A stretch of 64,000 bases of DNA from Vibrio sp. UCD-FRSSP16_30 (GCF_001676025.1 NZ_LZFW01000084.1:1-64000), one strand, 5' to 3'; counted from the first letter of the stretch, positions 46,701-55,448 are shown. The notes: generated from the sequence alone by a model not told the origin. Program-made: numbers and translations.

Positions 46701-47376
46701 ACTGTTCTTCTAGGTCACCCTGTGCCATATCAGAGTGGATATAAACCTCATTGCCACTAATAAAGTTATCAATCTGTTTGTGTAATTCTTGCGGTGTTTT
46801 CCAGTGGCTACGGATTTCCGCTACCATGGTTTTGTTCATTTGATAAAAATGGCGACGCCAATAATCCGCCACAACCTGCGCTTTAAGTTGAGTTTCATCT
46901 TTAATAAATTGACTGTTAAATCGACTGCCAGATTCAAAGGCATTTTGGGTTAACATTCGCTGACAAAAACCATGAATAGTAAAGACTGCGGCTTCATCCA
47001 TTTGTCTTTCAGCGGCAAGCAATAACTGGCAAGCATTATCTCTATCATCAGTCTGATCAAGTAGCGGCTTGATAATAGGATCATCACTATAACCTCGGCT
47101 GAAATCGACCCTAGCTTGGTGTATGCGCGCGCGGATACGATCCTTTAGCTCAGCGGTTGCCGCTTCAGTAAAAGTCACTACTAAAATTTGTTCAACCGTT
47201 AATGGCCTATCGTGAGCACTGCCGTTATCACCATGCCCTAACAACAATCTTAGATAGAGACCGGCAATGGTAAATGTCTTCCCTGTCCCGGCAGAAGCTT
47301 CAATTAAGCGTGCACCATGCAAAGGAAATGTCATTGTATCAAGAGCTGCAGGTTGTATCTGCGCCGCATCAGTCAT
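43792..47376 (-). CDS. recB: Exodeoxyribonuclease V beta subunit (RecB)
   Basis: RecB is the 3'-5' helicase and the only nuclease of RecBCD, and loads RecA after Chi. The 1194-aa protein begins with the UvrD-type Walker A SAGTGKT (28-34), then helicase motifs such as IDEFQDTDPQQY, GDPKQAIYAFRGAD and VTIHKSKGLEYDI. The C-terminal nuclease domain has GFIDLVFEHQGKYYVLDWKSNHLG, with the active acidic residues and lysine. The recC-recB gap upstream is 262 bp. Confidence 0.97.
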   Translation of the reverse strand: MTDAAQIQPAALDTMTFPLHGARLIEASAGTGKTFTIAGLYLRLLLGHGDNGSAHDRPLTVEQILVVTFTEAATAELKDRIRARIHQARVDFSRGYSDDPIIKPLLDQTDDRDNACQLLLAAERQMDEAAVFTIHGFCQRMLTQNAFESGSRFNSQFIKDETQLKAQVVADYWRRHFYQMNKTMVAEIRSHWKTPQELHKQIDNFISGNEVYIHSDMAQGDLEEQYAQRITAVDDLKQKWLLESDTFNKLIEESGITKNPYNKKNVPNWISQIDAWANKTPSTLAVPDCLVRFSSGALQGKTKAGKQVPEHAVFNQLEDFFQLPPLEIKQAILTHAIPECRAQLQKAKKQQQKLSFDDLLSQLDYALQTDEDDLLSQRIRLLYPVAMIDEFQDTDPQQYNIFSHLYLQRPECGLFMIGDPKQAIYAFRGADIFTYIRARNEVTSHFNLTTNWRSSQDMVQASNALFEEAESPFIYNDDIPFTSVLASPDADKKSWSLHDKVQPAMTIWHQQQEGEGVAKGDYNHAMAQSTATQIQQILSASDQGLAVLHGSKNKPIQAGNIAVLVRTGREANLVRKALSEKGVASVYLSNRDSVFASSVASDVMLFLRAALHFDNDRALRSAAASRLFDLSLFDLERLNQDEQYWELLSQEFSDYRQIWLKSGIMPMIRKLIQYRELAQTLQQQHQGERVLTDLMHLAELLQQASAELESDHALLRWFEEHIFDAASGDLGDEQKQRLESERNLVQIVTIHKSKGLEYDIIFVPFVSASRQSKQALYYDDERKSTRFDIDNNAEGIELSDKERLAEDLRLIYVAVTRAVYSCYLGVAALKDGRSKKVMTHLSSIGYLLQGSEPQEASALSTALREFEDKYASIVVSDPIPWDDVRYQAPEAELEMLEANKMQQQIDWRWRMTSYSGLVKQGHGSVYKDESAWLDTTLDIDASQDQTPLIDLKQKTMFNFPRGARPGTFLHSLFEEVEYTESAFTARNQEIIRQLIIKEQLEEEWLPILQEMVDKVLNTDLDGNGLKLSDKNPSQRLVEMEFLLPIEILLAQRFNTITHKYDSLTAQAGELGFAPVEGMLKGFIDLVFEHQGKYYVLDWKSNHLGDLAEDYHQKSLDLAMIDHRYDAQYQIYALALQRFLSSRIADYSYDAHFGGVFYLFLRGMDGSGEYGVFSAKPSQQMLLELDAHIRGEEAI

Positions 47377-47638
47377 AGTAAATCCTATCTAAATATGTGA
47401 TCGATGTAATGAAACGATGTTATGCGTTAGAAAACTGAAAGCTAAGGGATAAAGTTTGCGATCATTCTCACTGTTATAACGGGCTTTTACGCGTAGCCTT
47501 GCGCGACAATCATGAGCACTAAGTGCCTGTTTAATCATACAAATATAAGAATAAGAGGTCTCTCTGGCCCTTTGGCCGCCAGTCCTATCCCTACACATAA
47601 TAATTCTGGCGGCCACCCTTTTCCTTTTCATCAAAAAA
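47377..47638. other. recC-recB spacer, ptrA absent
   Basis: In enterics ptrA (protease III) lies between recC and recB. Here the 262-bp gap has no protease gene. It contains a perfect 10-bp inverted repeat, TGGCCGCCAG (47573-47582) and CTGGCGGCCA (47606-47615), 23 nt apart, close to the recC stop. No T-run follows on the minus strand, so it is not a standard terminator. No credible small gene was found. Confidence 0.6.
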
Positions 47639-50600
47639 TTACTTTTTGTCTTTAGCTTGTAGACGCTCTTGCGCAGGTAGAAAGACCCTTTCCGCAAGAC
47701 GATAACCTTGCTTAACAACCTCATCACTCAGTTGTGCCCATACTCGCTGTATGTACAAATCATCAGATTCACCCGCACTAAAATCGTTACCTAGATAGCG
47801 ACTATCAAATTTTTTCTTAGCAGCTTCACGCGCAACGTCGGTATCGCCTCTTTTTGATTTTGAGACAAACTCTTGCATACCAGCTTGGGCACTAAGCGGG
47901 AAATATGGCAATGGATTAGTCATACCTTCAAAAAATAACAGTAACAAATCCTGCATGAAGACTAAGGCATCTTTTTCTGCTACTGGTGCAAGGGAGAAAT
48001 ACTCGACTCCTGTTTTATTAACACCAATTATATGACTGGTAATCTGATGGCCAGATGCGCTGGCACATAGGTGTTTAATCCATGCTTGTAAGATATCTTT
48101 TGAGCGTACACTGCCAACACGATGATGAACTAAGCCTGAGCCATAATAATTATCAAGCCAGCCCGTAATCAGCAACTTGTGATTACGGTAAGGAACCTCT
48201 AAAGACAAAGAGATCGAAGGCTGTTTACTGCTCGTATAAAATTCAATTTCAGCCACTAAATCTTTCATCTCATCAAGACTTTCTGCTACCGCTAAATCAC
48301 CAAATTCGCCTACCGGCAATTGACCTGAACTGCGATAATAATCGGCCACTTGATCTGCCCGTGATGCTCCACCTTCTAGCATTGCATCAACAAAATCATC
48401 ACGCAGAAGATAACGTTCTAACCCTCTAAGTGAGAATGGTTCATCATCGGCGGTTATCTCTTTGTCACTGGTCAGCCAAACTTGTAATCGCTGATTAAAG
48501 AACGACTTCACCGGCAAAGACCAAAATGATAATAATTGCTCAAGCTCTATCTCAGGGATATCACCACGCTCTAAAAAGTAATCATTCAGCGGGGTGTCCG
48601 CTGTGACTGTTTCGGATGAAATACCATTGGCAATCGTTAGCCATTCAGAGGCAAAGCTTGGTTGATCAGTAAAAGCCTCTCGGCTAAAGGGGGTCATACT
48701 GTGATGGGAGATAAGATGCTTTAAAAGTTGCTCGCCAGAATCATCCACAGATTCTAATTCATCACCTGCTAGGCAATAGTTTTGCGAGCAGTACTCTAGC
48801 AACTCAGTCACCAAAATAGAGGGTAAGCATTCACTGTTATCTAAAATCGATTGCCCAATATAACTAATGTATAAATTACTTTGCGCCGATAGCAGTGCCT
48901 CTAAAAATAGATAACGGTCATCATCGCGGCGACTTCTATCGCCAATACGAGTTTTAACTGTCATTAAGTCAAAACCTTCTTGCGCGACAGTTCTTGGATA
49001 TACCCCGTCGTTCATGCCCAATAAACACACCACTTTAAATGGTATAGAGCGCATTGGCATTAAGGTGCAGCAATTGACTTGCCCTGCTAAAAAACGCTGG
49101 CTGACGCGAGAGTTGTCTAATTTATCTTGCAAGTACTCACTGACTACTTGATGACTTAAACTCGCTTCTAACCCAGCTTCTGCTGTTTGCTCGGTTAATG
49201 AAGACAGTGCATCGCGAATGGTTGTAAGTGCAATTTCATTTTCAATATCTAGATCAAAAAAGTCATTTACTAGAGCGTTTAATTGGGCTTGCCATTGCGC
49301 GCTATATTGCGGTGTATTTAAGATTTGTCGATAGTGCAACACCTTATCAATGAATGCGGCTAACCGACCGGCAAGCTCTGCTTGCATCCCTTCAACTTGC
49401 TCATAAGGCGCTAAGAGTCCCTCATCAAGAGCAAATGGCTGACTGATAGCCGACATACTGTAGCCAAGCAAAATACGTTGTAGGCCAAATAGCCAAGTAT
49501 TTTGATTAAGCTGCGGTAATTCAAACTCTGTTGCGGTCGATTCATCTAAACCCCAACGAACACCGGCTTCTTCTACCCACAAGCCAATTAATTCAAAATC
49601 AGCATTTGATAGACCAAAGCGCTGTAAAATAGCGGGCGTCTCTAAGATCTCCATCATTTCACTACGACCACAGCGACTATTGGGCAGTGCCAATAATTGT
49701 AAAAACGCATTCAAAATTGGCGTTTCTTCGGCCACGCTTCTATCAGAGATCGAATAAGGAATTCGTCGATCTCCCACAGCATTACCAAAAATGGCTTTGA
49801 TAGCTGGGGAATAGGCATTGATGTCAGCAACCATCACAATAATGTCGCGAGGCTTTAAGCTAGGATCTTGATTAAATAAATTCAAGAGGTGATCGTGCAG
49901 TACTTCGACTTCTCTTGTCGCGCTGTGACAGCTGTGAATCGAAAGTGAGTTATCTTGTTGCGAGACATTCGCCTTATGTAAGCTTTGTTCAAGTCTTGAG
50001 TCGTCTTGATGCTGTTCTAGGTTTAATATATTTTGCTGTATTTTATGCAAGAAATTATCTGCATCTATATCGACAAATGCTTCAACTTCGTTGCTACCTA
50101 GCTCTGATAATAAGTGCAGGTTATCTCTTCCCTGCTTGCCCATTGACGCGAGCAGATTGTTAGTAATCGCATCACAGTGATACTCAGGCAGCGCATTGTG
50201 TTCGATATCACCTTTTAATAATGGAACACCTTGATCCTCGCTAAACTCCTGCCCATGCCATTTAATCTTAGGTCTTACTGAGGCGGCCATTTTAGACAGC
50301 GTTCGCTGATCTTTAATATCCCCCCAATAATAACGACAAGGATTGTGGAACATTAAGTGCACGTCGATATGCTCACCTAGTGCCTTGAGCGCTTCTAGAT
50401 ACTTAGGTGGTAAAGAGCTAATACCAAACACGAATAGGCGCTTTGGTACCTGAGAGCTTTCTATATCATCCGCTTTCGCCAACGCATCAATAAAGTCTTG
50501 ATACAAATTGGCGCGATGGTACTTAGACTGACCTAAATTAATCGTAAACTGATAGAGCTCACGCCAAAGTTCACCTTGCCATAAGCCCTGCTGATCAAGT

Positions 50601-51088
50601 TCTGCTGGGTGCTCACCATTTTCCCACGCCGTTATATAATCTGGACGATAGACCAAATAACCATCAAAAATATCGGCAATTTTTCCTGCTAGTTGAAACA
50701 GCTTTGAATCATCTTCATCTTGCTCAAGATAAGACGCTAATGGGGAAAAAGTCGTTTCTTTCAATTTTTGAGGCAGGACTTGCATTAACTTCCAAGTCAT
50801 TGCTTCTTTGTTAAAAGCACTACGCTTTGGCACATTTGGCAACACTTCAATAAACATTTGCCAAATAAAAGTCGCGGGAAGTGGAAAGTTAAGATTGGCG
50901 GCAATTCCCATATCTTTAGCCAGTTCCATCTTCAACCACTGAGACATTCCGGGACTTTGCACCAAAATTTGTTCTTGCTCAAAAGGAGAAGAAAGGGGCT
51001 GCTGACGGATCAGGGCGATCAGTAAAGATTTAAGAAGATCAATTTGGTTTGAATGATAAACAGTAAACAAGGCAGGCTCACAATCCAT
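47639..51088 (-). CDS. recC: Exodeoxyribonuclease V gamma subunit (RecC)
   Basis: RecC splits the duplex and recognises Chi in RecBCD. The protein is 1149 aa from the chosen ATG. The N-terminal part (FTVYHSNQIDLLKSLL; EQILVQSPGMSQWLKMELA; IAANLNFPLPATFIWQMF) and the C-terminal dead-nuclease domain fit the family. The start is uncertain: a GTG at 51121 opens the frame, ATG is at 51088, and a TTG at 51070 would give the family-like MFTVYHSN with GTGAG before it. The functional start may therefore be 51070. Confidence 0.95.
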   Translation of the reverse strand: MDCEPALFTVYHSNQIDLLKSLLIALIRQQPLSSPFEQEQILVQSPGMSQWLKMELAKDMGIAANLNFPLPATFIWQMFIEVLPNVPKRSAFNKEAMTWKLMQVLPQKLKETTFSPLASYLEQDEDDSKLFQLAGKIADIFDGYLVYRPDYITAWENGEHPAELDQQGLWQGELWRELYQFTINLGQSKYHRANLYQDFIDALAKADDIESSQVPKRLFVFGISSLPPKYLEALKALGEHIDVHLMFHNPCRYYWGDIKDQRTLSKMAASVRPKIKWHGQEFSEDQGVPLLKGDIEHNALPEYHCDAITNNLLASMGKQGRDNLHLLSELGSNEVEAFVDIDADNFLHKIQQNILNLEQHQDDSRLEQSLHKANVSQQDNSLSIHSCHSATREVEVLHDHLLNLFNQDPSLKPRDIIVMVADINAYSPAIKAIFGNAVGDRRIPYSISDRSVAEETPILNAFLQLLALPNSRCGRSEMMEILETPAILQRFGLSNADFELIGLWVEEAGVRWGLDESTATEFELPQLNQNTWLFGLQRILLGYSMSAISQPFALDEGLLAPYEQVEGMQAELAGRLAAFIDKVLHYRQILNTPQYSAQWQAQLNALVNDFFDLDIENEIALTTIRDALSSLTEQTAEAGLEASLSHQVVSEYLQDKLDNSRVSQRFLAGQVNCCTLMPMRSIPFKVVCLLGMNDGVYPRTVAQEGFDLMTVKTRIGDRSRRDDDRYLFLEALLSAQSNLYISYIGQSILDNSECLPSILVTELLEYCSQNYCLAGDELESVDDSGEQLLKHLISHHSMTPFSREAFTDQPSFASEWLTIANGISSETVTADTPLNDYFLERGDIPEIELEQLLSFWSLPVKSFFNQRLQVWLTSDKEITADDEPFSLRGLERYLLRDDFVDAMLEGGASRADQVADYYRSSGQLPVGEFGDLAVAESLDEMKDLVAEIEFYTSSKQPSISLSLEVPYRNHKLLITGWLDNYYGSGLVHHRVGSVRSKDILQAWIKHLCASASGHQITSHIIGVNKTGVEYFSLAPVAEKDALVFMQDLLLLFFEGMTNPLPYFPLSAQAGMQEFVSKSKRGDTDVAREAAKKKFDSRYLGNDFSAGESDDLYIQRVWAQLSDEVVKQGYRLAERVFLPAQERLQAKDKK

Positions 51089-51144
51089 TGAATCAATTGC
51101 AATAAGGTTACCATACCCCACTGCAATTGATGTCTCAAAGTAAG

Positions 51145-52110
51145 CTATTTAGTGGCTAATTCTAATCTAGGTTGGATTAAAAGGTTATTGAAGTACTGCA
51201 AAGCTACATAACTCACAATACCAAATGCGATGATTAACTCAACCACAGCAAGAGTATGAACCTGCTGAACATATTCGCTCGCAATCCCCTGCTCATCCAT
51301 CCATAACGCCACTTTAAACATAGCAGTCGCACTGATCACTAAAGGGAATGTAAACGCTGAGTATCCTGGGCTAAATGGCAGCTTCAACAAACGGAAAAAC
51401 GCGATATAAATAACGCCGGTCATCAAAATCGCAATACCGAACAACAAAGCCACGATCATAGGTGATGGAGACTCAACAAAAGACAGGTAGCCTGCCAGTG
51501 ATAGACTGGCAGGAGCGGCCAAAATTGCCAGTGTTGGTTTAGCTGCATCTTCTACTAACTCAGAAAACATCAGACGATAAATCATCATCGGCAACATGAT
51601 AGCGTAAGCGCCCATACCAAAGTACAAGGTAGTCTCACCAATCCAATGCAGTGAAGCACTTCCCGAGTATGTTAACGCTGCTACCACAATGCCTACCGGC
51701 GGTACAAACCAACTCGGCAGCATATGATGAAGCTCAAAATTCTGGCTACGATGAAAACTAAAGCTTGCTAGGAAGAGTATGTGAAGCACCACAGATACAA
51801 CCCAAATAACATTGCCAAGCCATGCTAAATGCTGACCGATAGCGAAAGAGACCACCATACTCGCCATAGCAAAAGTAGGTACAACACTACCGACAACAGG
51901 ATGAGATAAGTCTTGCTTTAATAGATGGCGATGAAACAGGAATTTGGCCATCAAGACGAACAGCAGTACCGATGCAATTAATGCTCCTGTAATTTGAGCA
52001 TAACCATTAAACAGACCCAGATTTTCTAAACACCAGCCTAAACTTGCGATACCAAGGGCAAGGCCAGCCATTGGTGTGGGTGCATTGGCTAATCGAGATT
52101 GTGTTTGCAT
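51145..52110 (-). CDS. TDT family transporter (TehA/SLAC1-like)
   Basis: A 321-aa inner-membrane protein with ten hydrophobic segments, of the telurite-resistance/dicarboxylate transporter (TDT) or voltage-dependent anion channel family. PTPMAGLALGIASLGW near the N-terminus and the PSWFVPPVGIVVAAL segment in the middle are family features. TDT members conduct anions such as tellurite, malate or sulfite; the substrate here is unknown. The ATG at 52110 was preferred to a TTG at 52143. A LysR regulator is divergent and probably controls it. Confidence 0.88.
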   Translation of the reverse strand: MQTQSRLANAPTPMAGLALGIASLGWCLENLGLFNGYAQITGALIASVLLFVLMAKFLFHRHLLKQDLSHPVVGSVVPTFAMASMVVSFAIGQHLAWLGNVIWVVSVVLHILFLASFSFHRSQNFELHHMLPSWFVPPVGIVVAALTYSGSASLHWIGETTLYFGMGAYAIMLPMMIYRLMFSELVEDAAKPTLAILAAPASLSLAGYLSFVESPSPMIVALLFGIAILMTGVIYIAFFRLLKLPFSPGYSAFTFPLVISATAMFKVALWMDEQGIASEYVQQVHTLAVVELIIAFGIVSYVALQYFNNLLIQPRLELATK

Positions 52111-52214
52111 TAGATTGTTCCGCTCATTAATTACTTGATGCAATGAGTATATAATTGCACTATGTTTATTAAAATTTAAACATTTAAAACATTCGTTAAG
52201 TAAAACAAAACACT

Positions 52215-53126
52215 ATGATTCCTTTTACATTACGACAATTAGAAGTCTTTACCTGTGTTGCTAAAGCAAACTCTTTATCCTCTGCGGCAAAAAGTTTGTA
52301 TTTGTCAAAAGCGGCGGTGAGTCTATCTCTTAACCAACTTGAAAATCAATTAGCGCATACTTTGTTTGATAGAGTAAATAATCGCTTAATTTTAAATCAA
52401 GAAGGTATGCGCCTTTTATCTGTTGCCGATGAGGTGTTAGAACGTGCTAGGGCGATTCCAAATCTATTTACTCAATCCAGCCCAGAGAAGTTAAGTGGCA
52501 CACTCAATATAGGTGCGAGTAATACGATAGGTAATCAACTTCTCCCCTACCTTATTCGCGATTTCACAGCACAATATCCAGATGTAAAGTTTAAAACTTT
52601 ATTAGAAAATTCAGCGGTTTTAAGCCAAAAAGTGATTGATTACCAAGTTGATATTGCGTTCATCGAGAGCAATCAACAATTAGATAAACTCACCCATCAT
52701 CCTTTTGGCTTTGATCAGATGTGTGTGATTTGCAATCCAGATGATCCTTTAGCTCATCGCTCACAAGTATCAATCAATGATCTAGAAGAGCGCAGTTGGC
52801 TTGTAAGAGAGCTTGGATCAGGATCGCGTGATTATTTTATGCAGCACATCGCAAAGCACACCACCTCATGGCAAGAAGAGTTTGTACTGAGTAGCAGTGA
52901 AGCGATCATCAATAGTGTTTCAGCAGGGCTTGGATTAGCTTGTTTATCAGAACTGTCAATTGATAGCGCTCTGAAAGCAGGCAAAATCAGTAAACTGAAC
53001 ATTAATCTTCCCCTTGATAGATCAATGCAAGTTGTACTGCATAAAGATAAATACTTAAATCCACTCCTTAGTGCATTTCTACACTACAGTCTTGAATGGC
53101 GTTTGAGCGATCACCCGACAAAATAG
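52215..53126 (+). CDS. LysR family transcriptional regulator
   Basis: A 303-aa LysR-type regulator. The N-terminal helix-turn-helix (FTLRQLEVFTCVAKANSLSSAAKSLYLSKAAVSLSLNQLE region; key SKAAVSLSL near 32-40) is followed by an effector domain from about 90 (LSGTLNIGASNTIGNQLLP). It resembles the CbbR/YeiE subgroup. It is divergent from the TDT transporter gene over 104 bp, a typical arrangement of LysR regulator and target. Confidence 0.88.
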   Translation: MIPFTLRQLEVFTCVAKANSLSSAAKSLYLSKAAVSLSLNQLENQLAHTLFDRVNNRLILNQEGMRLLSVADEVLERARAIPNLFTQSSPEKLSGTLNIGASNTIGNQLLPYLIRDFTAQYPDVKFKTLLENSAVLSQKVIDYQVDIAFIESNQQLDKLTHHPFGFDQMCVICNPDDPLAHRSQVSINDLEERSWLVRELGSGSRDYFMQHIAKHTTSWQEEFVLSSSEAIINSVSAGLGLACLSELSIDSALKAGKISKLNINLPLDRSMQVVLHKDKYLNPLLSAFLHYSLEWRLSDHPTK

Positions 53127-53156
53127 TGAACTCGGCTAGACTGTATAATTATAATT

Positions 53157-53172
53157 ATGTATAAATAACCAG
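53157..53172 (+). promoter_or_regulatory. Candidate LexA box upstream of yebG
   Basis: ATGTATAAATAACCAG (read on minus: CTGGTTATTTATACAT) fits the LexA core with one changed outer base and an AT-rich centre. It lies 38-53 nt before yebG, an SOS-regulated gene in E. coli. Confidence 0.55.
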
Positions 53173-53209
53173 TATTTAATTATTAACAAACAATTTATGA
53201 GGATGGACC

Positions 53210-53506
53210 ATGGCTGTTATCGTCAAGTACGTGGTAGAACGCAACGGAGAAGAAAAGATGACTTTTACCTCAAAGGCCGAAGCGGACGCATACGACAAAA
53301 TGCTAGATGTGGCTGATGAACTGTTTGAGCTTTTAGCTAACAGTAAAATCATTACCGATGAAAGCCAGCAAGAAGAGCTTTCTATGTATCTATCAAAGCA
53401 TAAAGAAGATGTATTGTATGCACTAGGCGCGAAACGCAAACCAGCACCTAAAAAGCCAAAAGCAGTAGTTCAAGAGGATGTTATTGATACGTCTGATGCT
53501 GCATAA
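53210..53506 (+). CDS. yebG: YebG family DNA damage-inducible protein
   Basis: A 98-aa protein matching E. coli YebG (96 aa): MAVIVKYVVERNGEEKMTFTSKAEADAYDKMLD, here with key residues MAVIVKYVVERNG at 1-13 and EADAYDKMLD at 25-34, followed by a helical middle and a Lys/Pro/Ala-rich tail. The function is unknown beyond SOS induction. GAGGATGG precedes the ATG. Confidence 0.93.
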   Translation: MAVIVKYVVERNGEEKMTFTSKAEADAYDKMLDVADELFELLANSKIITDESQQEELSMYLSKHKEDVLYALGAKRKPAPKKPKAVVQEDVIDTSDAA

Positions 53507-53522
53507 ATAAAAACTTAAATTT

Positions 53523-53603
53523 ATATAGTCCTTTTATCATAAAATAAGTCACTCTAGCGCCATAATAAAGCTAGATTGTTATTTACTCATTTAAGGACTA
53601 TAT
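53523..53603 (+). promoter_or_regulatory. Leader RNA able to sequester the marC-type gene's ribosome binding site
   Basis: ATATAGTCCTT (53523-53533) is perfectly complementary to AAGGACTATAT (53593-53603), which contains the AAGGA ribosome site and the first two bases of the start codon at 53602. Inside the loop, TCTAGC (53553-53558) pairs with GCTAGA (53570-53575). The nested structure would block translation if transcribed as one piece. No known RNA family was recognised. Confidence 0.5.
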
Positions 53604-54246
53604 GAAAGATCTTATCATACATACGCTGACTGTGTTTATGGGCTTTTTTGCCATCATGAACCCTATAGCAAACACTCCCATTTTCATTAGTTTAACTCGT
53701 GGCAACGACTCCCAAACGATAAAGTCCATTGCACTGCGTTCAGTGGTGATTGCCTTTATCATCATTACTGTATTCGCAATCTCAGGAAAGCTCATTTTCG
53801 ACTTGTTTGGCATCACCTTGTATGCCTTGCGAATTACTGGTGGGATCTTGGTATTCAGCATTGGCTTGAACATGCTTCGAGGCAATAATGAGCATCATGG
53901 TTCCGAAAAATCTGCCAGTCACACAATTGCGCAAAAAGAAGCAGCTTTAAGTATCGGTGTATCCCCTCTTGCAATGCCTATTCTCGCCGGTCCCGGAGCT
54001 ATCGCCACCGCAATGAACTTTGCGGCCGTTGGTGGAAACGTAGAAGTTGTCATTACTATTATTTCTTTCGGATTGCTCTGTGGCCTGACTTATCTTCTGT
54101 TTGTTTCTGGAGAGCAATTTGTCAGAGCTATCGGTCCTAGCGCTCTAAATGTAATCACTCGAATGATGGGATTAATACTGGCTGTCATCGGTATGCAAAT
54201 GCTGATTGAAGGTATTCACCAAGCTTATATTGCTTTGTTCATCTAG
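53602..54246 (+). CDS. MarC family membrane protein (YhgN-like)
   Basis: A 214-aa inner-membrane protein with six helices, of the MarC/UPF0056 family. FFAIMNPIANTPIFISLT near the N-terminus, GGILVFSIGLNMLRG and SPLAMPILAGPGAIATAMN are family features. The family was once linked to multiple antibiotic resistance, but that role has been withdrawn; the substrate is unknown. AAGGA precedes the ATG and lies in a possible leader stem. yebG is 95 bp upstream. Confidence 0.9.
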   Translation: MKDLIIHTLTVFMGFFAIMNPIANTPIFISLTRGNDSQTIKSIALRSVVIAFIIITVFAISGKLIFDLFGITLYALRITGGILVFSIGLNMLRGNNEHHGSEKSASHTIAQKEAALSIGVSPLAMPILAGPGAIATAMNFAAVGGNVEVVITIISFGLLCGLTYLLFVSGEQFVRAIGPSALNVITRMMGLILAVIGMQMLIEGIHQAYIALFI

Positions 54247-54343
54247 ATTTTAGAACGGCATTTTGTCAGTTTTTATCATTTAGACCTTTTCAGCCATGCA
54301 CGCGCTGATTATAGTGTAAGGCTATCAACAAAATTTGAGAGGT

Positions 54344-54387
54344 ACGCTTTTCTTAACTGATGTATTGCAAGCAGTTAAGAACAGCGT
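54344..54387 (+). promoter_or_regulatory. Long dyad in the leader of dapD
   Basis: Two 16-bp arms (54344-54359 and 54372-54387) are complementary except for one mismatch: ACGCT-T-TTCTTAACTG with CAGTTAAGAA-C-AGCGT, loop 12 nt. It ends 30 nt before the dapD ATG. No T-run follows, so it is not a usual terminator of the upstream gene. It may be a leader hairpin or an operator. Confidence 0.5.
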
Positions 54388-54416
54388 GCTAAATTACCTT
54401 ATATGGAGATTAATTG

Positions 54417-55448
54417 ATGTCTTTCTTCGCACTGGCACTCGGTAGCGCAACTAAAAACCAAGACGGCAAAGTTATTGAAGCCTTCTTCCCTGCCCCTATT
54501 CTAAATCCAACAGCTGAGCTTATTGAAGCGGTCAAACAAACTGTTGATTACAAGCAAGGCAACCAAAGTCTTGAACTGACTTCTGAGCAGTGCCAAGCAC
54601 TGGTTACAGTATTTGAAAGCAACGGCCAAGCAGCAAGTGCAAGCTTTGCAGCAAAGGCTGCTCAGTCTACACAACCTCTAGTCATTGTTGCTCTTGAAAG
54701 TGACGAAAAACCTCAGTCTGTTGCTGAAGGTTTTTTAAAGCTTCAACTTATCTCTCATCGCCTAGTTAAGCCACATGGCATTGTACTTGATGGTATCTTT
54801 GGTCTTCTGCATAACATTGCATGGACTAACGAAGGTCCTATCGACCTTCCTGAGCTTGCTGAGCGTCAAATTGAAGCTCGTCTTGCTGGTCGCGCTTTAA
54901 CTGTCGATTGTGTCGACAAATTCCCTAAAATGGTTGACTACATCGTTCCAACAGGTGTGCGTATCGCTGATACATCTCGCGTGCGCCTTGGTGCTCATGT
55001 TGGTGAAGGCACGACAGTCATGCATGAAGGTTTTATCAACTTCAATGCAGGCACAACTGGCGTAAGCATGGTTGAAGGTCGTATCTCAGCTGGTGTAATG
55101 GTTGGTAACGGTTCAGATATCGGTGGCGGCGCTTCAATTATGGGTACGCTATCTGGTGGTGGTAAAGTCGTTATCGCTATCGGTGAGAACAGCTTACTAG
55201 GTGCAAATGCAGGCCTTGGATTCCCTCTAGGCGATCGTTGTACTATTGAGTCTGGCTTGTATGTTACAGCAGGTACTAAGGTACGTATGCTAGACAACAG
55301 CGGCCAAGAAGTTGAAGTAGTTAAAGCTCGCGACCTTGCTGGCAAATCAGATCTTCTGTTCCGCCGTAATTCTCAAACAGGGATTATTGAGTGTCTAACC
55401 AATAAATCCGCTGTTGAATTAAATAGTGAACTGCACAGCAATAATTAA
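54417..55448 (+). CDS. dapD: 2,3,4,5-tetrahydropyridine-2,6-dicarboxylate N-succinyltransferase
   Basis: DapD transfers a succinyl group from succinyl-CoA to tetrahydrodipicolinate in lysine and diaminopimelate synthesis. The 343-aa protein is the long form recalled from Vibrio and Pseudomonas (E. coli's is 274 aa): an N-terminal domain of about 170 aa, then a left-handed parallel beta-helix of hexapeptide repeats (VRIADTSRVRLGAHVGEGTTVM; VEGRISAGVMVGNGSDIGGGASI) and a short C-terminal part. The ATG at 54417 has GGAG 8 nt upstream. Confidence 0.95.
   Translation: MSFFALALGSATKNQDGKVIEAFFPAPILNPTAELIEAVKQTVDYKQGNQSLELTSEQCQALVTVFESNGQAASASFAAKAAQSTQPLVIVALESDEKPQSVAEGFLKLQLISHRLVKPHGIVLDGIFGLLHNIAWTNEGPIDLPELAERQIEARLAGRALTVDCVDKFPKMVDYIVPTGVRIADTSRVRLGAHVGEGTTVMHEGFINFNAGTTGVSMVEGRISAGVMVGNGSDIGGGASIMGTLSGGGKVVIAIGENSLLGANAGLGFPLGDRCTIESGLYVTAGTKVRMLDNSGQEVEVVKARDLAGKSDLLFRRNSQTGIIECLTNKSAVELNSELHSNN

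Noticed and set aside
47389..47727. 112-codon open frame on the minus strand between recB and recC
   Set aside because: It overlaps the 3' end of recC in another frame, has a low-complexity basic composition, and resembles no family.
54300..54416. Lysine riboswitch before dapD
   Set aside because: Only one hairpin is present and the region is too short; the conserved junction elements of the L box are missing.
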